From: Haladaptatus salinisoli
Lineage (GTDB): Archaea > Halobacteriota > Halobacteria > Halobacteriales > Haladaptataceae
Length of the DNA: 64,000 nt
Assembly (NCBI RefSeq): GCF_020614375.1
Contig: NZ_CP085329.1
Span: 1 to 64,000 of the forward strand
Reading direction: 5' to 3'
The notes under the pieces: generated by a model
Seen by the model: the letters and a program-made list of their open reading frames with translations, nothing else
The model's database searches: none
What the model was told of the DNA's origin: nothing
Program-made: the position numbers and the translations under genes
Shown: positions 1-7,664 of the stretch, in pieces
Layout: each line of letters begins with the position of its first letter
Numbering within the stretch: position 1 is the first letter of the stretch

Positions 1-326
1 GTCACATCCTCCTGTCAAAAACACCGTCCAGTCACACCGAACAGTATGGCTGATGAGGGCCGAGCGGAGCGCTCGGTCAAGTGGCACGCCGGTTCGCTTC
101 AGCCGAGCAGTTGTCGCTGCGATGCCCCCACCGTAACTCGGAGTTGTCGTCCGGTAAGCCCCAACTTTGAGGAACGAGCGATATTGCCGCACCGCCATCT
201 TGGAACCTCGCCTTCACCGCCGTCGAGCCATACCATCTAGTATTACTAGCCAGTATGGTTACACAGTATTACTGGCCAGACCGTCTGACGAGTATTTTTA
301 TACATGCTGTTCCATGTACCCCGTAC
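1..326. other. Gene-free left end and parA upstream region
   Basis: I see no credible gene here. The short open frames have arginine/serine-rich composition and no recognisable motif. The last 100 bases become AT-rich and hold the phased repeats and the TATA-like element of parA, listed separately. Confidence 0.6.
226..303. repeat. 13-bp-phased AGTAT repeats upstream of parA (candidate operator or centromere)
   Basis: AGTAT occurs at 239, 252, 265 and 291, exactly 13 or 26 bp apart. The intermediate register at 278 reads AGACC and the preceding one at 226 reads AGCCA. AGTATTACTAGCCAG (239-253) and AGTATTACTGGCCAG (265-279) differ at one base. CTAGTATTACTAG (237-249) is a palindrome around a central T. 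The last repeat overlaps the AT-rich TATA-like stretch (293-302) about 28 bp before the parA start. Partition operons often carry operator or centromere repeats at this position, so autoregulation or segregation is a reasonable inference; nothing here proves it. Confidence 0.6.
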
Positions 327-1196
327 ATGATTTCGTACACGATCTGGTCGGAGGCTGGGGGCGTCGGAAAGACGACGCTCTCGGTGAACCTCGCGGCGGC
401 GCACGCTCGCCGCGGTCAAAAAGTGCTCGTAATCGATATGGATCCGCAGAACGGTGGACTCACGCACCACTTCGGAGTCGAGGGCCACCGTGACGACCCC
501 GAAATCGATAATCTGGTTCGGCACATGGTCGAACGACCGAAGGGCGACTTCGCCGACCTCATCGTCGAAGTCGAGACGAACCTCGACCTCGTTCCCGGGC
601 ATAACATGCTGGAGTCGCTCGAACGTAATCTAACGCGCGCGGCGCAGATGGAAGAGGACATGCACGACGCGAACTACCGCTGGCCGAAAGAAAAGCAGCT
701 CCGGCGCGTTCTGGCCGACGCGGACATTCCGGCGAGCTACGACGTCCTGATAATCGACCCGCCCGCGACGGTCGGCCAGCACATCTACAACTCGATTTAC
801 GCCACGTCGAATCTCCTGATCCCGGCCGAACTTTCGGCGAAGGGGTCACAGAGCGTCGATGGTCTCCGCGACGTGGTTACGAACATCGAATCCACGCTCG
901 GCGATATCGAAGTCGGCGTTCTCGGCGTCATTCCGAACAAAGTGGCGAACACGAACGTTCAGCGGGACTACCGCGAGAAACTGGACGAACAGGACCTTCC
1001 CATCGCGCCGGTCTCCATCAGGGAACGCGGTTCGATGCTCGGAGACGCGTGGGACAGCCAGGTTAGTATCTTCGAACTCGCCGAGAACGACGCGTATCGC
1101 GACCTCCGTGACTACGAGGAAGAAACGTTGGCGAAACTCGACCAGCTTGCAGCGTTCATCAGCGAGCAGTTCGACCAGCCGGAGGTTACGGCATGA
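327..1196 (+). CDS. parA: ParA-family partition ATPase
   Basis: A 289-residue ParA/MinD-type ATPase expected to form DNA-bound, ATP-dependent dimers that move replicon copies apart. The P-loop is at residues 9-17 (EAGGVGKTT), the Walker A' region follows (VIDMDPQNG, about residues 37-45), and the Walker B strand is VLIIDPP at about 140-146. The signature lysine that normally precedes GGxGKT is alanine here, which I recall as common in haloarchaeal plasmid ParAs. The frame stays open upstream to 255. I chose the ATG at 327 because the family begins with a short strand right before the P-loop and because a TATA-like stretch (293-302) lies about 28 bp upstream. The stop overlaps the next gene by 4 bp (ATGA), so the pair is co-transcribed. 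Confidence 0.9.
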   Translation: MISYTIWSEAGGVGKTTLSVNLAAAHARRGQKVLVIDMDPQNGGLTHHFGVEGHRDDPEIDNLVRHMVERPKGDFADLIVEVETNLDLVPGHNMLESLERNLTRAAQMEEDMHDANYRWPKEKQLRRVLADADIPASYDVLIIDPPATVGQHIYNSIYATSNLLIPAELSAKGSQSVDGLRDVVTNIESTLGDIEVGVLGVIPNKVANTNVQRDYREKLDEQDLPIAPVSIRERGSMLGDAWDSQVSIFELAENDAYRDLRDYEEETLAKLDQLAAFISEQFDQPEVTA

Positions 1197-1657
1197 AATC
1201 CGGCGCTTCGGACCCGTTCGCGGACGACGCGTCCGACCAATCGGGCGCCGACGAATCGGCCGAGTCCTCCGCCAGCGAGACACCTTCCGGTACGCCGACC
1301 GCCGACGAGTCTCACGCCGACGCAGCGAAGCCGACCGAGAAAGACACGCAGGACGGTAGCCTAACCGAGCAGTCTGACGAATCAGTAACACGGGACAGTA
1401 ATACTCATCAGATTAGCCGAGCCGACTTACCGCTCACGCTTCGTCGCGATAACGTCAAGGACGAACGCGAAAACGTCCATCAACTGTTCGTCCAAGACGA
1501 TACGGACAACCGCGCGAAGGACGCGGAACGGGACTTGGAGTCGATGATCGGCGAGGATGTGTACCGCCTCGACGCTCGCGAAGCGATCTACCTCGCGGGG
1601 ATGCGAAATCTGAACGACGCGGCGACCATCCTCCGCGAGTGGGGGTACGACCTGTAA
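1193..1657 (+). CDS. Small acidic ParA partner protein
   Basis: A 154-residue protein translationally coupled to parA. The first 80 residues are low-complexity Ser/Asp/Glu/Thr-rich and probably disordered. The last 70 residues look folded and helical (from about ADLPLTLRRDNVK to the C-terminus). Small disordered-plus-helical proteins after parA are usual for haloarchaeal plasmids and probably act as adaptor or centromere-binding partner, but I recognise no named DNA-binding motif. The coding sequence contains AGTAA words at 1384 and 1397 (13 bp apart), AGTAATACT at 1397-1405 (reverse complement of the AGTATTACT word upstream of parA) and GTCTGACGA at 1372-1380, also present at 283-291. Confidence 0.7.
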   Translation: MKSGASDPFADDASDQSGADESAESSASETPSGTPTADESHADAAKPTEKDTQDGSLTEQSDESVTRDSNTHQISRADLPLTLRRDNVKDERENVHQLFVQDDTDNRAKDAERDLESMIGEDVYRLDAREAIYLAGMRNLNDAATILREWGYDL

Positions 1658-1784
1658 TCGCCTCTCGGTCGTCTCGTACTCTCATCCCCCTGCTACGGTC
1701 GAAAGCGTACTACTGGGCGTCAAAGTGAACGCATGGACGAACGAGGCGGCGCTGTGCACTCGTTGTACACTCCATGTCGCTATA

Positions 1785-1800
1785 CGAAGCTGAAGCTTCG
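1785..1800. repeat. 16-bp palindrome between the parA operon and rdfA
   Basis: CGAAGCT-GA-AGCTTCG, perfect 7-bp arms with a 2-bp centre, in the 256-bp gap between the ParA partner and rdfA. It lies about 115 bp before the rdfA start. It could be an operator, a partition site or part of a terminator; the sequence alone does not decide. The rest of the gap (1658-1913) shows no gene. Confidence 0.4.
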
Positions 1801-1913
1801 CCGGCGACCGTCGCTCGGGAACGGTTCTGACCCGCCTCGCGCATCGACGGAAGGGAAAGCAACTTGTCCCTCCAACCGATAAAAAACGGTAACGGAAGCA
1901 CGGTCGAGATATC

Positions 1914-2543
1914 ATGAGCGACAATCGCAGTTCGAGAAAGACGAGCAAAGTCCAACGAGTGATCGACGAGTACGGCCTCGCGGGTCTCGGTGACCGACTC
2001 GAAGCGCATTGGCTGGGAGACGACGACGAACAGTACAGCCTCCGCCAACTCGCCGATCTCTTCAATCAGGAAGTGTTGCGCGCGGCGTTGACGAACGCGG
2101 GAGTGTCGACGCTCGACGGAGAAATCGAAAACACGCACCGTTTGCTGACGAGCGACGATGTCAGCAGCGGGGTTCGAACCGAGACGGAGAACGCGCTCAA
2201 GCGGGACGGAATCGACATCGAACGACTCAAGCAGGACTTCGTCTCTCATCAGGCCGTTCACACGTATCTCACGAAGTATCGGAGCGTGAGCTACCAATCG
2301 CAGGCCGACGAGCCGGCGGCGCAGCTCGAGAAAGGCGCCAGCACGATTCAGCGACTGCGCAATCGCACGGCGGCGGTAACGGAGACGACGCTCGACAATC
2401 TCCGAAACACCGACCGAATCACGCTCGGCGATTTCGAGTTGTTCGTCGACCTTCGCGTCGTCTGCAATACGTGCGGCCAGTCGTACGCCGTCGACGAACT
2501 CCTTCGAGAGGGCGGCTGTGACTGCGCCGCCGAAACCGATTGA
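1914..2543 (+). CDS. rdfA: Rod-determining factor RdfA family protein
   Basis: A 209-residue protein matching the haloarchaeal RdfA family as I know it: an N-terminal SKVQRVIDEYGL block, a DDVSSGVRT block near residue 80, and an FVSHQAVHTYLTKY block at about 110-123. The C-terminal region has Cys184-x2-Cys187 and Cys202-x-Cys204, consistent with a small zinc-binding ribbon. RdfA is required for the rod shape of Haloferax volcanii; many haloarchaea carry extra copies, often on plasmids and next to an SMC-like gene, as here. A TATA-like ATAAAAAA stretch at about 1878-1886 sits some 30 bp upstream of the ATG, favouring a leaderless start. The link to partition or chromosome organisation is inferred from the neighbours. 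Confidence 0.85.
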   Translation: MSDNRSSRKTSKVQRVIDEYGLAGLGDRLEAHWLGDDDEQYSLRQLADLFNQEVLRAALTNAGVSTLDGEIENTHRLLTSDDVSSGVRTETENALKRDGIDIERLKQDFVSHQAVHTYLTKYRSVSYQSQADEPAAQLEKGASTIQRLRNRTAAVTETTLDNLRNTDRITLGDFELFVDLRVVCNTCGQSYAVDELLREGGCDCAAETD

Positions 2544-2581
2544 GAAAAGTCCGGCCGTCCCTTCGGAGTCCCGCGCTCGGA

Positions 2582-2601
2582 TTACATACCTAATACTGTA
2601 A
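2582..2601. promoter_or_regulatory. TTACA-N10-TGTAA palindrome, site 1 (rdfA-ASRP gap)
   Basis: TTACATACCTAATACTGTAA lies 38 bp after the rdfA stop and about 25 bp before the TATA-like box of the ASRP gene (2624-2632). It shares 16 of 20 positions with site 2 at 12243-12262. Its reverse complement also contains AGTATTA, the word repeated upstream of parA. The position fits an operator controlling the ASRP gene. This is a candidate only. Confidence 0.55.
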
Positions 2602-2655
2602 CTCCTCGACGCCGAATATTGACCTTTTATATCTGTGGAACGGTAAGAAGTCGGT

Positions 2656-4620
2656 ATGGAACTAGCGTCGGAGAAGCTCGCTCAGGCTGAATTGGATGTC
2701 CGCAACATCGGCGGGATCGACGAAACCAACATCACGCTCACTCCGGGCGTGACCGTCCTTACCGGACGGAACGCGACGAATCGAACGTCGTTGCTCCAAG
2801 CCGTCATGGCGGCGCTCGGGAGTAACCAGTCGTCGCTCAAAGGTGACGCGGACGAAGGGAAGGTCGAACTGACCGTCGGCGACGAGACGTACACGCGAAC
2901 GCTGACGCGACAGGACGGGACGGTCGTAACGAGCGGCGATCCGTATCTCGACGACCCCGAGCTCGCGGACCTCTTCGCGTTCCTCCTGGAATCGAACGAG
3001 GCTCGCCGCGCGGTCGCGCGCGGCGACGACCTGCGCGAACTCATCATGCGTCCCGTGGACACGGACGCGATTCAGGCCGAGATCGAACGGGCGAAAGCCG
3101 AAAAGCACCAACTCGACGAGGAGCTCGACGAGCTCGAATCGCTCAAACAGCGTCTTCCCGATCTCGAGGAGGAACGAACGCGCTTAGAGAAGGAGATAGA
3201 GGAGAAACAGTCCGAACTCCGGGCGAAGGAGGCCGAACTGGAAGCCGCCGACGCCGACATCGGCGAGACGCACGCGGAAAAAGCCGAACTCGAGGAGAAA
3301 CTCGAAGAGCTCCGCGACACTCGGTCGCGTCTCGAAGACGTTCGGTTCGACATCGAAACCGAGGAAGACAGCATCGACGCGCTGGAGACCGAAGTTTCGA
3401 CGCTCGAAGAAGAGCAAGCCGAACGCTCCGACACTCCGGAAGGGGAGGCCGAACGGCTCGCGGATCAAATCCAGCAGCTGCGCGACCAGAAACAACGGCT
3501 CGACTCGACGATGACCGAACTCCAGACGGTCATCCAGTTCAACGAAGAGATGCTGGAGGGGACGAGTCCCGAGGTGGTGAGCGCACTCCGGTCGAGCGAC
3601 GAAGCCGCGTCGGACTCGACCGAATCCATCACCGACCAACTCGTGGCCGACGCGGAGACGGTGGTCTGCTGGACGTGCGGAACGGAGGTCGAAAAACAGG
3701 AAATCGAAGCGACGGTCGAACAGCTCCGCGAGTTCCGAAAAGAACAGCTCGCCGAGCGAAACACGATAGATTCGGAGATCTCCGATCTGAAGGACGAGAA
3801 GCAGGAACTCGAGGCGACGCGACGCCAGCGCGAGCAGGCGGAACAGCGACTTCGCCAACTCGAATCGGAACTCGACGAGCGCGAGACCCGCCTCGAAGAA
3901 CTCCGCGAGACGAGAACCGAACTCACCGACGAAATCGAACAGCTCGAAGGGGAGGTCGAGGAACTCGAGCAAGAAGAGTACAGCGACGTGCTGGACATCC
4001 ACAAGGAAGCGAACCAGCTCGAGTTCGAACTCGGACGGCTCGAAGACGACCTCGACGACGTCGAGGCGGAGCTCACCACCATCGAGTCTCGACTCGACGA
4101 AAAGGAGCAGCGCGAAGCGCGACGGGAGGAGATTCAGGAGGAGCTGGCGGACCTCCGCACCCGCATCGAACAGATCGAAGCGCAAGCGGTCGAACAGTTC
4201 AACGAGCACATGGCGACCGTTCTCGACTTGCTCGACTACGAGAATCTCGAACGCATCTGGATCGACCGCACCGAACGAGACGTTCGGGAGGGGCGGCGGA
4301 AAGTCACGAAGAGCGTCTTCAACCTGCACGTCGTCCGAAGCACGGAGTCGGGAACGACATACGAGGACACCATCGACCACCTTAGCGAGAGCGAGCGGGA
4401 GGTCACCGGCCTCGTGTTCGCGCTCGCGGGCTACCTCGTCCACGAAGTCTACGACCGGGTCCCGTTCATCCTGTTGGACTCGCTCGAAGCGATAGACTCC
4501 GACCGCATCGCGCAGATCGTCGAGTACTTCAGCGAATACGCCGGCTACCTCGTCGCCGCGCTCCTCCCGGAGGACGCCGCGGCTCTCGACGACGAGCACG
4601 AGCGAGTGACCGAAATCTGA
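2656..4620 (+). CDS. Archaea-specific SMC-related protein (ASRP)
   Basis: A 654-residue SMC/Rad50-shaped protein: N-terminal ATPase half (1-140), long Glu/Arg/Leu-rich coiled coil (about 145-540) interrupted by a zinc-hook-like Cys338-x2-Cys341, and C-terminal ATPase half with a Walker B-like VPFILLDSLEA (602-612). The P-loop is degenerate: residues 37-45 read GRNATNRTS, with Arg in place of the essential Lys and no glycines at the usual inner positions, so ATP hydrolysis is doubtful. As I recall, ASRPs are usually encoded beside RdfA and presumably organise DNA or act with RdfA in cell shape. TATA-like TTTTATAT (2624-2632) is about 28 bp upstream of the ATG. Its end converges with the phosphatase gene. 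Confidence 0.85.
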   Translation: MELASEKLAQAELDVRNIGGIDETNITLTPGVTVLTGRNATNRTSLLQAVMAALGSNQSSLKGDADEGKVELTVGDETYTRTLTRQDGTVVTSGDPYLDDPELADLFAFLLESNEARRAVARGDDLRELIMRPVDTDAIQAEIERAKAEKHQLDEELDELESLKQRLPDLEEERTRLEKEIEEKQSELRAKEAELEAADADIGETHAEKAELEEKLEELRDTRSRLEDVRFDIETEEDSIDALETEVSTLEEEQAERSDTPEGEAERLADQIQQLRDQKQRLDSTMTELQTVIQFNEEMLEGTSPEVVSALRSSDEAASDSTESITDQLVADAETVVCWTCGTEVEKQEIEATVEQLREFRKEQLAERNTIDSEISDLKDEKQELEATRRQREQAEQRLRQLESELDERETRLEELRETRTELTDEIEQLEGEVEELEQEEYSDVLDIHKEANQLEFELGRLEDDLDDVEAELTTIESRLDEKEQREARREEIQEELADLRTRIEQIEAQAVEQFNEHMATVLDLLDYENLERIWIDRTERDVREGRRKVTKSVFNLHVVRSTESGTTYEDTIDHLSESEREVTGLVFALAGYLVHEVYDRVPFILLDSLEAIDSDRIAQIVEYFSEYAGYLVAALLPEDAAALDDEHERVTEI

Positions 4621-4653
4621 GGCCGTCTCCGAGGTTCGAAGGCGGTGCTCGGA

Positions 4654-4692
4654 ACCGTACTTTTATGTGCCGCCGACGCCGTGATGTACGGT
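4654..4692. terminator. Inverted repeat in convergent intergenic region
   Basis: ACCGTAC (4654-4660) and GTACGGT (4686-4692) form a 7-bp stem; the loop starts with a TTTTA run. It lies between the convergent ASRP and phosphatase genes and could end transcription from either side. Weak evidence. Confidence 0.25.
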
Positions 4693-4770
4693 ACTTAGTG
4701 GCACGACGACCGTCAGAGCGGGGACTCGTCGCAGAGCGAAACCGAACGCGCGGAGCAGAGCCGAACTCGT

Positions 4771-5556
4771 CTACCGGACGGCTCGCGCGACGCGGCCGAC
4801 GACCTCGTCGTGGCGCGTCCCGTTCGACGCGACGATACCCTCGCAGCCGGGTTCCCACGGCGACCCCTCCACGTCCGTTACCGTCCCGCCGGCCCGCTCG
4901 ACCAAGTGGACCCCCGCGATAGTATCCCACGGGTTCGGATTCGGTTGCGTCGAAACCGCGGCGTCGAGCGTGCCGCAGGCGACCATTCCAAGCGTCACCT
5001 GCGCGCAGCCGAAGCGGCGCAGGTCTCCGAACCGCAGTATCAGCTCCCGGAGAAGCTCGCCGAACTCCCGGTCGCGTTCGGAACCGTACCGAAGGACGGG
5101 GGCGACGATGAACTGGTCTAAGTCGGTTCGTCCGCTCACCGATATCCGCTCCCCGTTCAGCGTCGCGTCGTCGGAGTCCGCGGCGTACGTATCGCCGAGC
5201 GCCGGAGCCACGGTCGCCGCCGCGACGGTCTCGTCGTCGCGGACGGCCGCGACGGTCGTCGTCCACAGTTGCGCCCCGCGGACGAAGTTCGTCGTCCCGT
5301 CGATGGGGTCGATGACCCACGCGTTCCCGTCCTCGGGAACCGACTTTAGTTCGTCCTCCTCCTCGCCGACGATCGTCGCGTCGGGATAGTCGTCGCGGAT
5401 GCGTTCGATGACGCGTCGTTGCGTCTCGGTGTCCGCTCTGGTGACGAAGTCCATCTTCGAACTCTTGGTTTCGACGTCCAACTCGGTACGAAAGAGGCGC
5501 TGCGCGACTTCGGCCCCCTCGACCGCGGCTCGAAACGCGGTGTCGTATCGTGTCAT
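4771..5556 (-). CDS. Inositol monophosphatase family phosphatase
   Basis: A 261-residue member of the Mg-dependent, Li-sensitive phosphatase family (inositol monophosphatase, archaeal fructose-1,6-bisphosphatase, PAP phosphatase). Metal-site motifs are intact: GEE at 64-66, DPIDGTTNF at 83-91 and WD with Asp211 near the C-terminus. The substrate cannot be named from sequence; sugar phosphates, inositol phosphate or glycerol phosphate are all possible. It lies 84 bp downstream of the first ABC importer on the same strand with no clear TATA box between, so it may be the last gene of that operon and act on the imported compound after phosphorylation. Confidence 0.85.
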   Translation of the reverse strand: MTRYDTAFRAAVEGAEVAQRLFRTELDVETKSSKMDFVTRADTETQRRVIERIRDDYPDATIVGEEEDELKSVPEDGNAWVIDPIDGTTNFVRGAQLWTTTVAAVRDDETVAAATVAPALGDTYAADSDDATLNGERISVSGRTDLDQFIVAPVLRYGSERDREFGELLRELILRFGDLRRFGCAQVTLGMVACGTLDAAVSTQPNPNPWDTIAGVHLVERAGGTVTDVEGSPWEPGCEGIVASNGTRHDEVVGRVARAVR

Positions 5557-5640
5557 GGCGATCGGTTCGTTTCGAACGATTCGGCCCCGCGCGTGTTAGT
5601 CTTTACCGTCGGGATCGCCGAAAGCGGTCGCGGGCGACGG

Positions 5641-6834
5641 TCAGACGATTCGAGCGCCGCCCTCCTCGAACAGCCACGCCTCCTCGGTTCGAACGTCGAT
5701 GCGAACGCGGTCGATTTCCCTCGATATCTCTCCCTGCGGGGTGACCGCCGACAGCGGAGTTCCGTTCGCCGACAGGTGGACCGCGTCCCTGTCGCCGAGC
5801 GGTTCGATAACGTCGACGTCGGCCGCGAAGTCGCCGCGCTCGCTTCCGAGGTCCAGATACTCCGGTCGGATGCCGTAGATGACGGTGTCCCCGACGCGGT
5901 CTTCGACCCGCGCAGCCTGCTCTTCGGTCGCAGAAATCGTACAGAATTCGGAGACGAACGCGAGACCCGAGGACGTGCGTTCGACCGTGCACTCTATCAG
6001 ATTCGGCGACGGCGAACCGATGAAGTCCGCGACGAAGAGGTTGTCCGGGTCGTTGTAGATGTCGTACGGACTCCCGATCTGCTGGACGTGACCGTCGTTC
6101 ATCACCACGATCTTGTCCCCGAGCGTCATCGCCTCCTCCTGGTCGTGCGTGACGAATATCATCGCCGTGTTCAGCTCCCGTTGAATCTTCTTGACCTCGA
6201 CGCGCATGTGGTCGCGGAGGTTCGCGTCGAGGGCGGAGAACGGTTCGTCGAGCAGGAACGCCGCCGGCTCCATCACCATGGCGCGCCCGAGCGAGACGCG
6301 CTGCTGTTGTCCCCCGGAGAGCGCCGCCGGCTTGCGGTCGAGCATCTCGGCGATGCCGAGCGTCTCGGCCACCTCCTCGACGCGTCGATTCTTCTCCGCT
6401 TTCGAGAGGTCGGTGTTCATGTCGAGGCCGAAGCGGATGTTCTTGCGGACGCTCATGTGCGGAAAGAGCGCGATGCTCTGGAAGACGAACGCGAGGTTCC
6501 GGTCTTTCGATTTCAGGCCCGTTATGTCCTCGCCGTCGACGAGGATGCTCCCTTCGTCGGGGTCCTCCAACCCGGCGATGCACCGTAGCGTCGTCGTCTT
6601 GCCGCACCCCGATGGGCCGACCAGCACGACGAACTCGCCCTCGTCGATTTCGATGTTCACGTCGTCGCAGGCGACGATCGCGCCGTCGTCGAACGTCTTG
6701 CGGAGGTCGTCGATGCGGATGTGCTTTCCCGCTTCGCTCGCACCCGCGCGGTCTCGTTCGGTACTCGATTCTACCGGCCGGGTTCGTCCGGTCGAACTGT
6801 TGCCGTCTGTTTGGTTCATTGTATCTCGGCTCAT
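5641..6834 (-). CDS. Sugar ABC transporter ATP-binding protein (MalK/UgpC type)
   Basis: A 397-residue ATPase that powers import through the two permeases encoded upstream. The N-terminus has a 40-residue polar extension, then the nucleotide-binding domain with GPSGCGKTT P-loop, FQSIALFPHMSV Q-loop region, LSGGQQQRV signature, FLLDEPFSALD Walker B and VTHDQEEA switch. A C-terminal OB-type regulatory domain, typical of carbohydrate importers, follows. The open frame extends far upstream, but the ATG at 6834 overlaps the upstream permease stop (ATGA) and fits operon coupling; the ATG at 6819 is an alternative. Substrate unknown. Confidence 0.9.
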   Translation of the reverse strand: MSRDTMNQTDGNSSTGRTRPVESSTERDRAGASEAGKHIRIDDLRKTFDDGAIVACDDVNIEIDEGEFVVLVGPSGCGKTTTLRCIAGLEDPDEGSILVDGEDITGLKSKDRNLAFVFQSIALFPHMSVRKNIRFGLDMNTDLSKAEKNRRVEEVAETLGIAEMLDRKPAALSGGQQQRVSLGRAMVMEPAAFLLDEPFSALDANLRDHMRVEVKKIQRELNTAMIFVTHDQEEAMTLGDKIVVMNDGHVQQIGSPYDIYNDPDNLFVADFIGSPSPNLIECTVERTSSGLAFVSEFCTISATEEQAARVEDRVGDTVIYGIRPEYLDLGSERGDFAADVDVIEPLGDRDAVHLSANGTPLSAVTPQGEISREIDRVRIDVRTEEAWLFEEGGARIV

Positions 6835-7664
6835 ACGGTGAATGCGTTCTCCAGGTAGTTCCGGGCCACGAGGTAGATGACCGTCGGCGGGGTGCCGATG
6901 AGGAGCGTCTCGGCCATCAGCTTCCCCCAGTAGACGCGCTCGCCGGAGCCGCCGCCGATGGTACCGTACAGCACCGGCACCGCCGGAACCGGCCCCGTGC
7001 CGGTGGTGAGCAGGTTGGCGAACAGGAAGTCGTTCCACCCCGTGAGGAAAGCGAGGAAGCCGACGGCGACGATGCCCGGCGCGGCCAGCGGGAGGATGAC
7101 CCGCAGGAACGCCGAGAACTGCGTGCAGCCGTACACCTGGGCGGCCTCCTCGATGTCCGCCGGGAGCTTCGAGAAGAAGTCCCGAAGGATCCAGATGGCG
7201 AACGGGGTGACGAACACCTGATACGCCAGAATCATCCCGGGGATGGTGTTGTACAGCCCGAGGTCGTTCCACAGGTCCATGATGGGGATGACCAGCAAGA
7301 TATACGGGAACATCATCGCCGAGACGATGGCGTAGAACCCCGCCGTCTTCCCGTAGAACTCCTTGCGGGCGAACGCGTACGCGCCGGGGATGGTGATGGC
7401 CAGCGCCAACAGCGCGGTGCCGGCGCCGATGAGGAAGCTGTTCACGAGATTGTCTTTGAGTTCGGCGAAGCCGCTCGTCCACGCCTCCAGCGTGGGTTCG
7501 TGCGGAACGACGTGCGGTGCGCCGAAGAACTCGGTCGGCGGCATGAACGACACCGACACGATGAACAGCAGGGGGATGAGGTTCAGTAGCACGAGGAACG
7601 CGACGATGCCGTAGGTGGTCGCCTTCAGCGTCACTCCCGCCGCGTCGTACTCCTGTAAACTCAT
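6831..7664 (-). CDS. Carbohydrate ABC transporter permease (MalG-like)
   Basis: A 277-residue inner permease with six predicted membrane spans and the EAA loop (ADIEEAAQVYGCTQFSAF) that docks on the ATPase, followed by ILPLAAPGI. It overlaps the next upstream permease by 4 bp and the ATPase by 4 bp. With its MalF-like partner it forms the channel of a CUT1-type sugar importer. Confidence 0.9.
   Translation of the reverse strand: MSLQEYDAAGVTLKATTYGIVAFLVLLNLIPLLFIVSVSFMPPTEFFGAPHVVPHEPTLEAWTSGFAELKDNLVNSFLIGAGTALLALAITIPGAYAFARKEFYGKTAGFYAIVSAMMFPYILLVIPIMDLWNDLGLYNTIPGMILAYQVFVTPFAIWILRDFFSKLPADIEEAAQVYGCTQFSAFLRVILPLAAPGIVAVGFLAFLTGWNDFLFANLLTTGTGPVPAVPVLYGTIGGGSGERVYWGKLMAETLLIGTPPTVIYLVARNYLENAFTV

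Noticed and set aside
259-278. TTACA upstream of parA as a sixth copy of the 20-bp palindrome
   Set aside because: The position where TGTAA should be reads GGCCA; only half of the motif is present.
5641-7482. A 613-residue ABC ATPase with a long N-terminal extension
   Set aside because: The extension is the out-of-frame shadow of the permease at 6831-7664; the ATPase starts at 6834 with a 4-bp overlap.
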